Positions 52,490 to 64,000 of a stretch of 64,000 bases of DNA are shown here, piece after piece. The stretch is from Monoplex corrugatus (taxonomy: Eukaryota; Mollusca; Gastropoda; Littorinimorpha; Ranellidae), in contig JAPXFY010000015.1 of NCBI GenBank assembly GCA_030674185.1, positions 27,731,685-27,795,684 of the forward strand, in the 5' to 3' direction. The notes below the pieces were generated by a model. It worked only from the letters and a program-made list of their open reading frames with translations, had not been told where the DNA came from and did no database searches. Position 1 is the first letter of the stretch. Every line of letters starts with the position of its first letter. Both the position numbers and the translations under genes were made by a program.

Positions 52490-54770
52490 AAGAGAACTTT
52501 CTTTAACCATTTTGTAGTCCTTGCCTCTCTAAATCTAGTAAAAACTCCCAGAAACAAGCGTCTAGCAACTCGCCGCAATTTAAGTCTATCGACCTTAACG
52601 CCCTCGTTTCTGAAGCGACTGAACTTCTCCCTCAAGTCAGCGATTCCACTGATCCTGTTACTTTGTATACGTCGATTCTCCGCCATTTGCTTGACAAACA
52701 TGCCCCTCCTTCCACCTGTGTTCTGCCTGACCATCCATGTGCGCCATGGTACACACATCAACTATGCAAAACAAAGCGAGAATGTAGCAGGCCGAGCGCC
52801 AGTGGCGATCTTATAAACTACAAGTACACCGTCAGATTTATCAGTCCATGCCCAACAAGATAATCGAGTTGTTCTCTGAAGCAAAAACCGATTATTTTTC
52901 ACACAAATTCTTGAAGCCAAAAACAAAAAATTATGTTCTCCGCCATGCCTGATTTACTTGGCATTGAGAAATCGACTCTCCTGCCATCAAATGTTAGTCC
53001 AGATTATCTCCCTTCTGCTTTTTCCAGATTTTCTCCACCAAGATTTCTAATTTGCGTACCACAACTCTTTTTCACATAACACTTCCAGACCTTCCATTTA
53101 CTGGCACTCCTCTCTCTCTCTCTCTTCTTTTTTTTTTTTTTTTTTCACCCAGTATGAGAGACTGAGATCTTACAGATCTTTAAAGAAATGTGTTTCAAAT
53201 CTCGCGAACTTGACTCCATTCCGGCCTATCTCTTTTCACAAATCTACCAGCAACTTCTTCCATCAATCACCTCCATCTTATCCGGCCATCTCAAGAAAAC
53301 TAATTTCGATCCTAATGACCTTTAAAATTATAGACCTGTATCAAATCTTTCATTTCTCTCTAAGCTCCTTGGAAAAGTGGTACTGAAACAATTGAATGAG
53401 CATCTCTCCTTAAATCAACTGCAACACCATCCTTATCAGTCTGCCTACCGAGCAAACCGCAGTACAGAAATAGCTCTTGTTCACATAGTCAATGGACTTC
53501 TTCTTGCTTCTGATGCTGGTAAAATTTCTCTCCTAACACTCCTCAGTCTATCTGCTGCTTTTGATACTACTAACCATTCCATCCTTCTCTTTCGTCTTGA
53601 ACACACTTTCGAAATTCATGGGTACTGCTCCTTCTTGGTTCTCCTCCTATTTCTCTGATCTCTTTCAGTCAGTTGTCATCAACGGAAATCAATCTAAGCA
53701 CGTTCAGCTTTCTTGCGGAGTTCCTCAGGGTTCTGTGTTTGGCCTTGTCCTTTTCACCTTTTACGCTTCATCCCTAGCCAACATCATCAACTAGCATGAC
53801 ATAAAACATTGTTTTTACGCAGACAATTAACAACTTCAGAAAAGCACCACTCCTGAAAATATCGCCTTCCTTATCTCAGAAGGATCCAGCTGCTACGTTG
53901 ACATCCAGAACTGGATGACACAAAATGAACTACAGACAGTTAAATGGTGATAAAGCCGAAGCCACGCTCGTAGGAACCAAAACAAAGGTGACAACATCAT
54001 CCCTCTCTATGATTCTGTCAAGAACCTGGCTGTGACCTTGGACAACACTGTCTATGCAGAAGTTTCTGACCCAGACCTGCCAATCGTACTATGAGATTCG
54101 GCGCATTGGTTACATTCGGAGATATCTTTGAACTGAGGCTGCATCCAAGTTTGTGACATCTCTTATTTTGTCTGGTCTTGATTACTGTAATGCTCTCATT
54201 TCAGGACTACCAGGTTCTTTTCTCCTCTAGCTCTGTCTGCAATGCATACAAAACACAGCTGCTTGTCTTGTCCTCAGGGAAAAACGTTTGATCATGTCAG
54301 TTCTCTCCTTCGCTCCCTGCACTGGTTGCCTGTTTTAAAAAGAAGTGAACATAGACTCGATATCTTGTATTACAAGTATATTCACCAGTCTGCTCCATCG
54401 TATCTTTATGACAACATCAATATGTATACACCAACTCGCACCTTGCGCTCTGGGTTCCTTGACTTAAACTATCAACTCTTGGCCAGCTTTCTTTTGGTGT
54501 CTCAGGACCGTCTGCTTGGAACAGACTTCCACTCTTCCTTCGCTTAACACATATCCTCTCTGCTTTTATGCCAATTAAAAAAACCACCTCTTTTAAAGGC
54601 AATGAATTCTACAATTACTTCTTTCTCCTCAGTTTATGTGGGTATTTTTTTTTGTATTATAAGGCAGTCTGCGTTGAATGCATGCGTATGTCTGGTGCGT
54701 GAGAGCACTTTAATTTGAATAGTCAAGATTTAGTGGCATATAAATACTATAATTATTAGTATTACTGTAA
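52490..54770 (+). mobile_element. Degenerate LINE (CR1/L2-like), endonuclease-RT linker to 3' end
   Basis: Broken frames in order are SIDLNALVSEATELLPQVSD, SILRHLLDKHAPP and HPCAPWYTHQL (linker), then the RT parts NYRPVSNLSFLSKLLGKVV, YQSAYRANRSTEIALVHIV, LSLSAAFDTTNHSILL, SCGVPQGSVFGLVLFTFYAS and CFYADN. After these come SDSVKNLAVTLDNT-like and HVSSLLRSLHWLPVLKRSEH segments. The RT FADD site is truncated by a stop. The 3' end has an A/T-rich TGGCATATAAATACTATAAT. There are at least eight stops or frameshifts. Confidence 0.85.
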
Positions 54771-56395
54771 TTACAGGTCACAAACACTCCCGTCTGCCCT
54801 GTGTCAGACATCTGTGACCACATCACTGTCCATAAAAAAATGCACCAAGTTCGTTCACTATTACCAAACTACAGTCGATGACTCACTGTACCACATGCAG
54901 TCACTGACCAAACTGTAATCAATCAAACTGCACTATATACAATCAAACTTATCAGATACATGTCTGATCGTACCCAGGATTTTATAACTCTGACTGAAAA
55001 ATACAAGAAAGATACTAGGAATCCAATCTATTAATTTTGATACTTTAGGATAGATACAAGGAATCCAATCTATAATTTTGATACTTCAAGGATGATCTCC
55101 AGGATTTTTATTTTCTATAAGATAATCTTTATTTTGATACTTTAGGACAATATGACTCACAGGCGATTTTTTTTTTATTAGATATCATCTTTGTTTGTAA
55201 GAGGAATATTTGTGTTTGTTTTTAAAAGGAATATTACTGTCTTTGTCAAACTGATCTACATCAAATGTATGCTATTTTTGCCTGTAATGGTTTAGAATAA
55301 TCTTCGTATGCGAAGAAACATGAAGGAAAAGGAAGAGGGGGGAGAATAAAAAGAAAAAGAAAAGAAAAACAAAAACCAAACTAACCACAAACATCACAAT
55401 TACAAAACAGCAAAATAAAACAGAGAATAAAATAAAACACACTGACGTAAAATAAAACAACATAGGAATAAAAATAAAATACGCAAAAGGGAAAAACTGC
55501 AACCGACCTTAGGAAAAAAATTCCTCAGGAACTCGTTCTGAAGTCTTTCAACATTTTTTTTTTATGCGAAAGAACGTGCTTCGAACTTGAGAACGTGATA
55601 AAAAAAAAAAACAGCAGGATTTGCTTTATTTGTTATTTCAGAGAAAGAACAGTAAACCTCTAATGCTGTACATAAGAAAACAATATTCTACCAGCCAACC
55701 AAATCAACCAAGCAACCAATCATCTCTTCATCCACAAAAGTCAATAAGCCCAGCCAATCAACAAGTCAACCAACTAGCCAAGCAACTTACCAGACAGCTA
55801 GTCAGTCAATCAGTTAACCGGTCAGTTAATCAACCGACCAGCCGCCAACCATCCAACTAGGCAGCCAGCCAACCAGCCTACCTCCTCAACAACAACCCTA
55901 CCTACACTCATTCACCTACTCTAAAACCAGGTGGAGTTTCGGTTCTCTCATTTTATTGTTGTAGTTTGCGTCATTGTGATCTCAGTGTGGGCCATGTACA
56001 CAAACCTTGTGTCTTTTTGTTGAAGGACTTAGCAATGAAAAAGAAAAAGGCAAAATGCATGGAGGAAAGAAGAAAAGACAGGGAGAGGCAGGAGGACAGA
56101 CGTAAAGGAAAGGAGCAGTAGCAGCAATAGAAGTCAAGGAAAAAAAAAAGAACCAGTAAAAAGCTGCAGCAGGAACGAAGGAAAAGGAGAAAAAGAAATT
56201 CTCAGTTTTACATACATATTCGTTTTTTGCTTGTTGCATTTTAGACAAGCCGAGAGTACTTTAACTTGAAGATTTCCAACTTCCTACTGAGCTAAACAAT
56301 GCGCTAATTCTAGGCAAGCACCCGTTCATACCCCACTTCTTCCTTAACAAATAAAAGAAACAAAAAAGGCAAACGAAAAACAAAAAAACACGACA
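54771..56395. other. Non-coding stretch, no gene
   Basis: A/T-rich. It contains imperfect CCAACCAA/CAGTCAAT-type quadruplet repeats at about 55682-55885 and A-rich tracts around 55320-55500 and 56030-56190. Confidence 0.55.
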
Positions 56396-56489
56396 GGGAG
56401 GGAGACAGAGAGAGAGGGAGGAGAGGAGATACAGACAGACAGAGACAGAGAGGAGAGAGAGAGAGAGAAGAAGAGAGAGAGACAGAGAT

Positions 56490-56522
<33 letters not shown>

Positions 56523-56582
56523 ATAGACAAAGAGAGAGAAGAGACAGAGAGATAGATAGATAGATAATAAAGAGAGAATAAA

Positions 56583-56626
<44 letters not shown>
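56396..56626. repeat. (GA)n-rich simple repeat
   Basis: GA and GACA tracts with a GATA patch, ending in about 48 bp of pure GA. Confidence 0.94.
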
Positions 56627-56628
<2 letters not shown>

Positions 56629-57030
56629 CAATTATATTACAGACGTTGGTAGAAATATCTCTGAAGATCTGTCCAGAGACATTCCTAAACTGACTGTCAA
56701 GAGCGTCAGGTTTCAGTTCAACGAGACCTCTACAATGATGACATAAGCGTCTAGTTACACTTCGCTTAATTTTTATATAAGTGTTGAAAAATCCCCATAC
56801 GCTTGTTATACAAAAATCTCAGTTTGAGCTCGCTCTCTTTCTCGCACGCATCCGCATATCATTCTTTCCTCCATACGATTTCGCTCTCCCTCTCTCTCTC
56901 TCTCTCTTTCGTTTCTTTACTCTTTCTCGTCCACTTCTCTGCGTATGTATGACGTATATACATATACCTTTAACATACATACATATACATACATACATAC
57001 ATAATACATACATCCATCCATATATGCATA

Positions 57031-57821
57031 CATCAGAATTATACGCAATATTGATGGCTCTTAACTATATTATTAGCTTCTCATACGATATCTGCAATAT
57101 ACTATTGTGTGTTGATTCTAAATCAGTGTTACGTAGCTTGAAACAAACAGAAAATGTAATACGAAATGACATTATATGTGAGATTAAACATTTGATACAT
57201 TGTATATCATCCGGTGGTGTTGGTATAAATTTTTGCTGGGTTCCGTCACATTGTGGACTTTATTGGAGTGAAGTTTCGGACAAATTAGCAAAAGACGGTG
57301 CATCCAATAATGCAAATACCGTAACTTTCCATAACATACGACTGTCAGTTCATGAACTTGGTTCTGTGTTAGAATGTTCACTGTATACAAATTTTTCCAA
57401 TACCCAAAGCCTGATACCTAACTGCCCCAGACAGCTAGCGTCCTTGATATACAAACTAAGGCTTAACTCTTGGAAAACAAAATATACACAGAATGTATGT
57501 ATTTGTTCAAAAGAATTATCTGTCCACCATCTGCTCTTTGAATGTCCTATTTTACTTACGACATATAGAAATAACAATCTCGATTTTTCATGTACTGACT
57601 CTAGAGATATCCTTTACAACAAAAATAATGATATTATTTCGGTAGTCCAGCTGATTCTCAGATCCCCTGTTGGCAGATTGTTATGAAGAGTTAATTAATT
57701 GTTGTCTGTTATTGATTGACACTGTTAACTTAATGTTCTGAGTTCTTAATTGTTATTGTTCCCCTTCTTACATTCAAACTATCACTACCCCTTCCCATCC
57801 CCCACCTTTTTTTTTTCTTCC

Positions 57822-57910
<89 letters not shown>

Positions 57911-57962
57911 TAAAATCACTATTGTGAACAGACATTAAATAAAGATTCCATTCCATTCCAAT
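57031..57962 (+). mobile_element. LINE 3' end with RNase H domain
   Basis: The open frame from about 57031 to 57686 is a retroelement RNase H. TSELYAILMALNYI carries the Glu, LLCVDSKSVLRSL an Asp, and CWVPSHCGLYWSEVSDKLAK+DGA the conserved WVPSH and final Asp. A Cys/His segment follows (CICSKELSVHHLLFECPIL), as in I/Nimb-type LINEs. The frame upstream of 57031 is unrelated low-complexity sequence. The 3' untranslated part includes a (GT)n tract and ends ATAAAGATTCCATTCCATTC, an ATTCC-repeat tail. The RT is missing, so this is a 5'-truncated insertion. Confidence 0.8.
57825..57909. repeat. (GT)n microsatellite
   Basis: About 85 bp of pure GT in the LINE 3' region. Confidence 0.95.
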
Positions 57963-58180
57963 GCATGCATGCATACATACATACACACAAATACATGCAT
58001 ATATACGTACGTACGTATGTATCTACATGCATATCTAGAAACGTACGTACGTACGTATCTATCTGTGTCTATCTATCTATCTATTTATCTATCCATCTAT
58101 CTATCTATATGTCTGTCTGTTGTGTCTATCTATCTAATTTATCCATATGCTTGTGTGAGTGTGTGCGTGTGTGTGTGTTC
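57961..58180. repeat. Tetranucleotide repeats (ATGC, ACGT, ATCT)
   Basis: ATGC, ATAC, GTAC and then ATCT quadruplets in succession, followed by a GT tract. Confidence 0.9.
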
Positions 58181-58380
58181 TCGTAGTATACGTAAAACCT
58201 CAATGTGCAGATTACGTGACTTGAGTAATACATATATACAACGACAAATGGTGAAAGACAGGGTGAGAGAAAAATACAGCGAGAGAAACAGGAAAACACT
58301 GTTACATGTACTACGGACAATATCTGTAGGTCTCATTGGATCTCTTAATCATGCCTATTCTATATACATGTAGGCATCAA

Positions 58381-58414
58381 ACACACACACACACACATAC
58401 ACACACACGCACGT

Positions 58415-58485
<71 letters not shown>
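58381..58485. repeat. (CA)n-(GA)n compound microsatellite
   Basis: CA with CGCA steps to 58431, then about 54 bp of pure GA. Confidence 0.95.
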
Positions 58486-58488
<3 letters not shown>

Positions 58489-58489
58489 A

Positions 58490-59395
58490 TTAATTAAAAT
58501 TAGAGAAATAATATAAAAACAAATTACAAACATAGAAACGAAGGCAAAAATGAGAGAAAAGAAAGCACGCACGCGCACATACATACGGACACACACACAT
58601 GAATAAATAACAACATCAAGGAGGAAGTAGGTGGTAATTAATGACGAAATGACCGCCTGTATAAATGTCAAATCTATGCACAAAAAAAGGCTTGCGTACA
58701 TGGCTATAACTAGATGATAGTAATATAATAACAAATTCTATTTGTAAACGCTTTCTTCCAAATCCATTTGGACTACTCTAGCATAAAATTTTATAAAGAC
58801 AGAGTGAAACTATATCTATCTATAAGCATTAATACATCAGACATTATGCATACAGACACTAGAATACATGCATATGTACACTTGAATTTATATCAACAAT
58901 ACGTACACTTGAATTAATATCAACAATACTGACCAATACATACATATATATCTACGGCCATAAACGTTTGATGCTGCTGACGTTGCATCTGGTTATGATG
59001 ATGATAATATTATTGTTAGTACTGTTGTTATTATTATCTATGAGGCGCTAAATCTTAACGTATAAATCAGATCAAAAGGCATATTCTTATCATTCACTGA
59101 CAATGACAAAAACAAAGGGTACAAAGACCATGCATACCGGGAGGGGAGGACAAAGAGGGAGGTGGGACAAAGAGGTGCGTATACAACATACATGAATGGT
59201 TACACAAGGTCACATGGTCACATGGTCACAAGGTCACATGGTCATGAATGGTTACACTAGGTCACATGGTCAGTAAGTAGAATGTACCTTTGTACAGATT
59301 GGATTAATGATATATTTTTTAAAAAGATGAATCGGGGAGACTTTCAGTTTTGGAACCTCATACGGCCTGAAAGGCAGAGATAGGTGGACGGAGCG
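58490..59395. other. Non-coding stretch, minor repeats
   Basis: It contains a short GGTCACATGGTCAC repeat at about 59206-59275 and a TACACTTGAATT.ATATCAACAAT duplication at 58876-58928. The 58920-58970 segment resembles 63360-63420. No gene seen. Confidence 0.5.

Positions 59396-59480
<85 letters not shown>
59396..59480. repeat. (GA)n microsatellite
   Basis: Nearly pure GA. Confidence 0.95.
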
Positions 59481-59484
<4 letters not shown>

Positions 59485-60469
59485 TTAACAAAGACAACCA
59501 CTTAGAAATGGGAGACAGAAATGACTTGTATTGTTTCGAGACCCATTAGACATTTGAACACAAAGCTTTCATTTAAAGCTTGGTCAGTGATGTGCATGAT
59601 TTGGTGTTGTGGCATAACGACCAAGCGAGCGAGAAAGAGGAGGAGAGAGAGGGGAGAAGAGGAGGGTTCAGTATATACAATGCCTGTGACCAAACTATGT
59701 TACAACTCAAACAAAACAACAGAGAAATGACAACGAAAAAGACTGCGCACAACCAACTCGCATCAAACGGACCTGAACCAATTTTCCCTTCATGCCCTTG
59801 TTTTCTAAGCAGTGCTTATTAGAGAGAGAGAGGGGGGGAGAGAGGGAGAGAGGGGGAGGGACAGTGATAGTGATTGAGAGTGAGATAGAGAAAGAGAGGG
59901 ACGGGAAGAAAAAGAGAGAGGGGGTGGGTGGGTGGGACACACACAAATTTTGAAAAAGAAAACAAACAAGTCAACATTAAAAAACAAAATGTTTGAAAAC
60001 AAATGTGTTTACAAATATATTCCCATCTAACCAGACAGATCGTCTGCACAATTTGAGCAGAATCCTCGTCCTCCCCCTCCCACATCCCCTCCACTCTCAA
60101 AGTTTAAAAGAGGGAGGGGGGAAAAGCAACAGAAAAACTGAAGATAAATTCATCACAACACATGTGGGATGGAAAATCCTCGCTCCACTGTGACCTTTAT
60201 TTTTTTCCATTTAAAAAATTTACTCTGCAAATCTAGAATTTAGGATCTCCCCGATGATTAAATCCGGCCCATTACTTGCAAGAGCTAAGACTAACTGGGA
60301 GAGAGAGGGGACATAAGCAGCGGGGAAACGCTCCGACTGATGCTCGCCAGATCTCTTGGAAACACTTTGGTACTTTTGCGTATTGAAGGAAAAAATATAG
60401 AAAAAACAGAGAGGAAGGGACAGTGATAGTGAGTGAGAGTGAGACGGAGAGAGAGAGGAAGTGAGGGCA

Positions 60470-60508
60470 GAGAGAGAGAGAGAGACACACACACACAGAC
60501 AGACGGAC

Positions 60509-60576
<68 letters not shown>

Positions 60577-60635
60577 TTCTTGTAAAAGGATTGCACGATT
60601 TTTTTTGATTTTTTTGTTTTGAGAGAGAGAGAAAC

Positions 60636-60672
<37 letters not shown>

Positions 60673-60750
60673 GAGAGAGGAGAGAGAGAGAGTGAGAGAG
60701 ACAGAGCGTGTGCGAGAGAGACAGCGCGTGTGCGAGCGAGCGAGCGAGCG

Positions 60751-60836
<86 letters not shown>

Positions 60837-60840
60837 AGTT
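60470..60840. repeat. (GA)n repeat region with duplicated insert
   Basis: Several pure GA tracts, with GTTCTTGT.AAAGGA..GATTGCACGATTTT occurring twice (60574-60604 and 60838-60869), each copy at the edge of a GA tract. This points to segmental slippage or duplication of the tract with its flank. Confidence 0.9.
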
Positions 60841-60869
60841 CTTGTGAAAGGAAGGATTGCACGATTTTG

Positions 60870-62365
60870 TTTTCTTTTCTTTTCGTTTTTGATTTGTGTT
60901 GATTTTTTTTTTCTATCTTGGTCCAAGTCCTCTTTTCTTAGCGTTGTGTTTTTGTCGTAATTACGCGACTATTTCAAAAGCGCTGCAGCGTCTGGGAGAG
61001 TTTTTCTGTTTTTAATTTTTTGTGGTGCTAACGTCTGGTGTAATGGTCACAATGGCCTACTTTGGGGAATGCCTTTCAGCTGTTTTACAGACACGTCACT
61101 ACGTCTTTGTCTGCACCCTCTCCAGTAGTTCTAGACCTCCCTGTGTCTGTCTGTCGGTCTCTCGTCCAATCATTCTTCTATCAATAGACATGAACATGTC
61201 TACTATGTACGCTTTCAGATTCGGTATAAGCAAATAAAAGGACATGCAAAACAAATTTACAGTGTCCATTTTGATCGTCATATGATGAAAATGAAATACA
61301 TTTTCTTCCCTGTGCTGCTCTGGTCTAAATAGCCTACTTGAAAAGTTCATACCTAGAATATTATTAAGCAATGTAAATATGCATGATTTAATTCAAGTCT
61401 TAGCTGCAGAAAATAAAAATCAGCTATGAAATTTCAACACTTGGCCGCGTCTCACTTTTAAAAGGAAGAGAACTGAATACATAAATAATTCCATACAGAT
61501 GCAGAAACAGACAGAAACGAACGTATTTGTGTGTGATCTCAATGAACTGTTCAAGAAGCTGTATGCAAACATTTCACTATCTCAGCTCTCCTATTAGGGA
61601 TAAAGGCACACAATTGACATATTCGCTTCTTACGTCTTGCGATACCCATTCTCCATGTACCAACTCCAAGAACCTATAATTTCTAGCAACGAGTTTATTT
61701 AAAAAAAAAAAACATACCACAAAAAAGTAAGAAGTCTAGGAACAAATGTCAACCCAAACAATTTTGTCTGCAATATTTGAAAACGGTGTTTTCAGGACAC
61801 CCCGGAGCTGACTTTTTCCTTTAAAACCACAAAAATCAATCCTATTATTTTGAAATGGTAATATGCCTGCCGAGTTAGCTTTCAGTTTAATTTTCCTCAG
61901 AACAATAATTACGTTCTGACAGACGGTGAACCAAGACAGGATCAGAGGTAGACCCTACTTGTCCCTGTACACACCGACTACTTGTAAAACAAAAAACAAC
62001 TGTCGTCAACTGTTTCATCAAGTCTATATACTTTCATAACTTATGATATATTGACCCCCCCTCCCTCCCAAATTTCACCAATTACCCTCTTGCTGTACCC
62101 TTTTTTCCCCTTAACTGTCGGATATTTCGACATTTCCAATCATTTAAAGGCATCATAACAGATCAGTTTCTTCTTTTCCATCACCAACACGACAGTAGAA
62201 TCTCTCGGGGTATCACCTATCTTGCTATTTTCCAAAACTGTACATTTTACCAGTTATCAACAGTGTTAGCAGTGTTCGTACACAATGGTATGTGCAGTTC
62301 TGCCATTTCGGCTGTCCTCAGTGACAGCACCAACCAATGAAGAAAGAAACATACAAAATAAAAGA
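60870..62365. other. Non-coding stretch, no feature
   Basis: Mixed A/T-rich DNA. No gene, SINE head or tandem repeat recognised. Confidence 0.55.
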
Positions 62366-62655
62366 AAATGATAATGACAAAAATAACAATAAGAATACAA
62401 TACTAATAGTAATAATAATAATAATGACAACAACGATAACAAGAACAACAATAGTAATAATAATTATTGTTATAATAGTAATAATGATAATAACAATGAT
62501 AATAACAACAATAATAATAGTAGTAATAATCATAGTAATAACAATAATAATATAACAATCATAATAATAATTATTGTTATAACAGTAATAATGATAACAA
62601 TAATAATAATAATAACAACAATGACGATGATGATGATGATGATATTGATGATGAT
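62366..62655. repeat. (AAT)n/(ATA)n microsatellite
   Basis: About 290 bp of AAT, AAC and ATG triplets, ending in GATGAT. It adjoins the SINE that follows on the plus strand. Confidence 0.94.
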
Positions 62656-62693
62656 TATTCATGTTCCTTTCTTTTGGTCACATGGATGTAACA

Positions 62694-63062
62694 TGTGAAA
62701 CTCGGGCTGCTCTCCCCGTTGACAGCACGTCGCCGCAGTGCAGTGCCACCCATTTTTTGGACCAAGACTTCAGAAAGGCAAGAAGGTAATCGGCCTTCAA
62801 GGGGAGGGAACTGGGAAATGAACCTATCTCTTCAATATTTGTACCAGGGTAGCCCGATTTTTAACTGCAGAGGGATGTTCAGCGTGCGTAGGCCAGAAGA
62901 CCACGGATCCGATTCGTTTTTCGTCCCTTCCGAAGAACTAAACGTTCAGTTTGATTTTCCGGTCAAACTGAGGAGAAAACTCGAGGCTTCAACGGGAAAC
63001 GAACCCTGGAACCCTGAGTTTATTTACTGGCAGGCGAATGTCTAAGCCATTCTGCCACTCTT
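62694..63062 (-). mobile_element. tRNA-derived SINE, type C, near full length
   Basis: The minus-strand head is GAGTGGCAGAATGGCTTAGA (A box) with GGGTTCGTTTCCC (B box). It ends at plus-strand GTGAAACTCGGGCTGCTCTC with CGTCGCCGCAGTGCAGTGCC. About 370 bp, directly preceded by the (AAT)n/(GAT)n tract as a 3' tail. Confidence 0.68.
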
Positions 63063-63095
63063 CAATAATTCTAACAATAATGATAATCAAATAAT

Positions 63096-63142
63096 AAAAA
63101 TAACAATAGTAATAATAATAATAATAATAGTAATAATAATAA
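63096..63142. repeat. (AAT)n microsatellite
   Basis: AAT triplets followed by a CGAATCATTCTCGTATAGCG word. Confidence 0.9.
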
Positions 63143-63257
63143 CGAATCATTCTCGTATAGCGCTATTCTGTAAACTTATTAGGACTGATTGCATATTACA
63201 CATTTTACAAGACACCGGCACCATGTGTAATACATACAGAAGCACTGATTACTACAC

Positions 63258-63292
63258 ACACACACACACGCGCGCGCGCGCGCGCGCGCGCA
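63258..63292. repeat. (CA)n-(CG)n microsatellite
   Basis: A short CA tract passes into a pure (CG)n tract of about 22 bp, a Z-DNA-prone sequence. Confidence 0.93.
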
Positions 63293-63299
63293 TGCACGC

Positions 63300-64000
63300 A
63301 CGCACACATGTACACACACATACATCAGAATACACATACTGATATGCGTGCACATATGAATATATCATACCAGCAATATCTAACCACACATGCACATATA
63401 CCTATGGTCATAGACGTATAATACATAAATGATTGCATGATCCCCCTACATGATGGGCAGGTAGAGTGGAAGTACAAACTGGGGGATGAACAATCATGAT
63501 AGCAATACTGGAATGTCTGGAGGAACAGGTAAGTATGTAACTGTGACTTGATGGGAGACTGGGATGATCAGCCGGCAGTGCGCTCCAAACAAATGAAACA
63601 AATGGAGCTATTCTTCTTTTAAGCAGGTCCGAGCTCTTGCAAGCACTCCTTATCTAAGTGTATAAATTCACACAAACCTACTACTTAGCAAAGGGAACGA
63701 ATTTTTGCATGTATGACCGTTGTTTAACTCGCTCTGAAGGCAGTCACAGTCCGTCTTTGGGGAGCTGTGGAGAGATGTTTAGGGAGAAAATACAGGTGAC
63801 TGATCTGCAAGGCGGAAAAAAAAGAAAGTCTTGTCAGGAAAAGAAAGCTGAGCAACCCCGAACTATGTGAAAGAAAACTAATTGCTCTCATAGTTTCATA
63901 ACCGGAGAGGACATCATGTTCTGCGTCTGGAATATCCCACTGCGGGTAGATGGAGCGATGAAAGTGAAACCACGCTGACTAGCTGATTTAAAAGTAACTG
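63300..64000. other. Non-coding stretch, no feature
   Basis: No gene recognised. The 63360-63420 part resembles 58920-58970. Confidence 0.5.

Noticed and set aside
55682..55885. AACCAA/CAGTCAAT quadruplet stretch considered as a CRISPR-like or telomere-like array
   Set aside because: The units are irregular, there are no constant spacers, and the composition drifts. It is ordinary imperfect simple sequence.

Overview
The window looks like non-coding-rich genomic DNA of a lophotrochozoan animal, most likely a gastropod mollusc. The signs are one gene spread over 45 kb by huge introns, very dense (GT)n and (GA)n microsatellites, eight minisatellites, several tRNA-headed SINE families of a kind I associate with caenogastropods, and decayed LINEs. 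The species call is inference; nothing in the sequence names the organism.

The only cellular protein-coding gene I can support is on the minus strand. It is a C2H2 zinc-finger transcription factor resembling the rotund/squeeze - ZNF362/ZNF384 family. In transcript order it has a Gly/Pro-rich exon ending in the first half of a finger (45333-45577), a 34-kb intron, a two-finger exon (11084-11269), then six homologous 90-bp phase-0 exons: A 6163-6252, B 5293-5382, C 4474-4563, D 3133-3222, E 1805-1894, F 654-743. Each 90-bp exon carries the second half of one finger and the first half of the next, so any number or choice of them keeps the fingers in register. The exon boundary falls inside the recognition helix. 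All six have poor splice donors, while the two upstream exons have strong ones, so this may be an exon-swappable or skippable DNA-binding array. The gene's 5' exons and its last exons lie outside the window.

The 34-kb intron (11270-45332) is a repeat graveyard. It holds a complete 5.0-kb Ty3/gypsy-type LTR retrotransposon (27647-32647, minus, 5-bp target duplication, several disabling lesions), three degenerate LINEs, a SINE split by a LINE, a 5S rRNA pseudogene (34728-34845), TTAA-flanked foldback elements, a 1-kb TIR element, a 2.2-kb 28-bp minisatellite (21575-23745) and a 36-bp minisatellite (36634-37440). A 2.7-kb minisatellite (42590-45306) starts about 25 bp from the splice donor of the first exon. 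Its unit closely resembles that exon's own 3' end and donor.

Upstream of the first visible exon (45578-64000) there is a 35-bp minisatellite, further SINEs, a CR1/L2-like LINE (52490-54770), a LINE RNase H fragment (57031-57962), a perfect 28-bp inverted repeat and long microsatellites, with no recognisable exon. Most long open frames in the window are products of microsatellites or minisatellites and are not genes.
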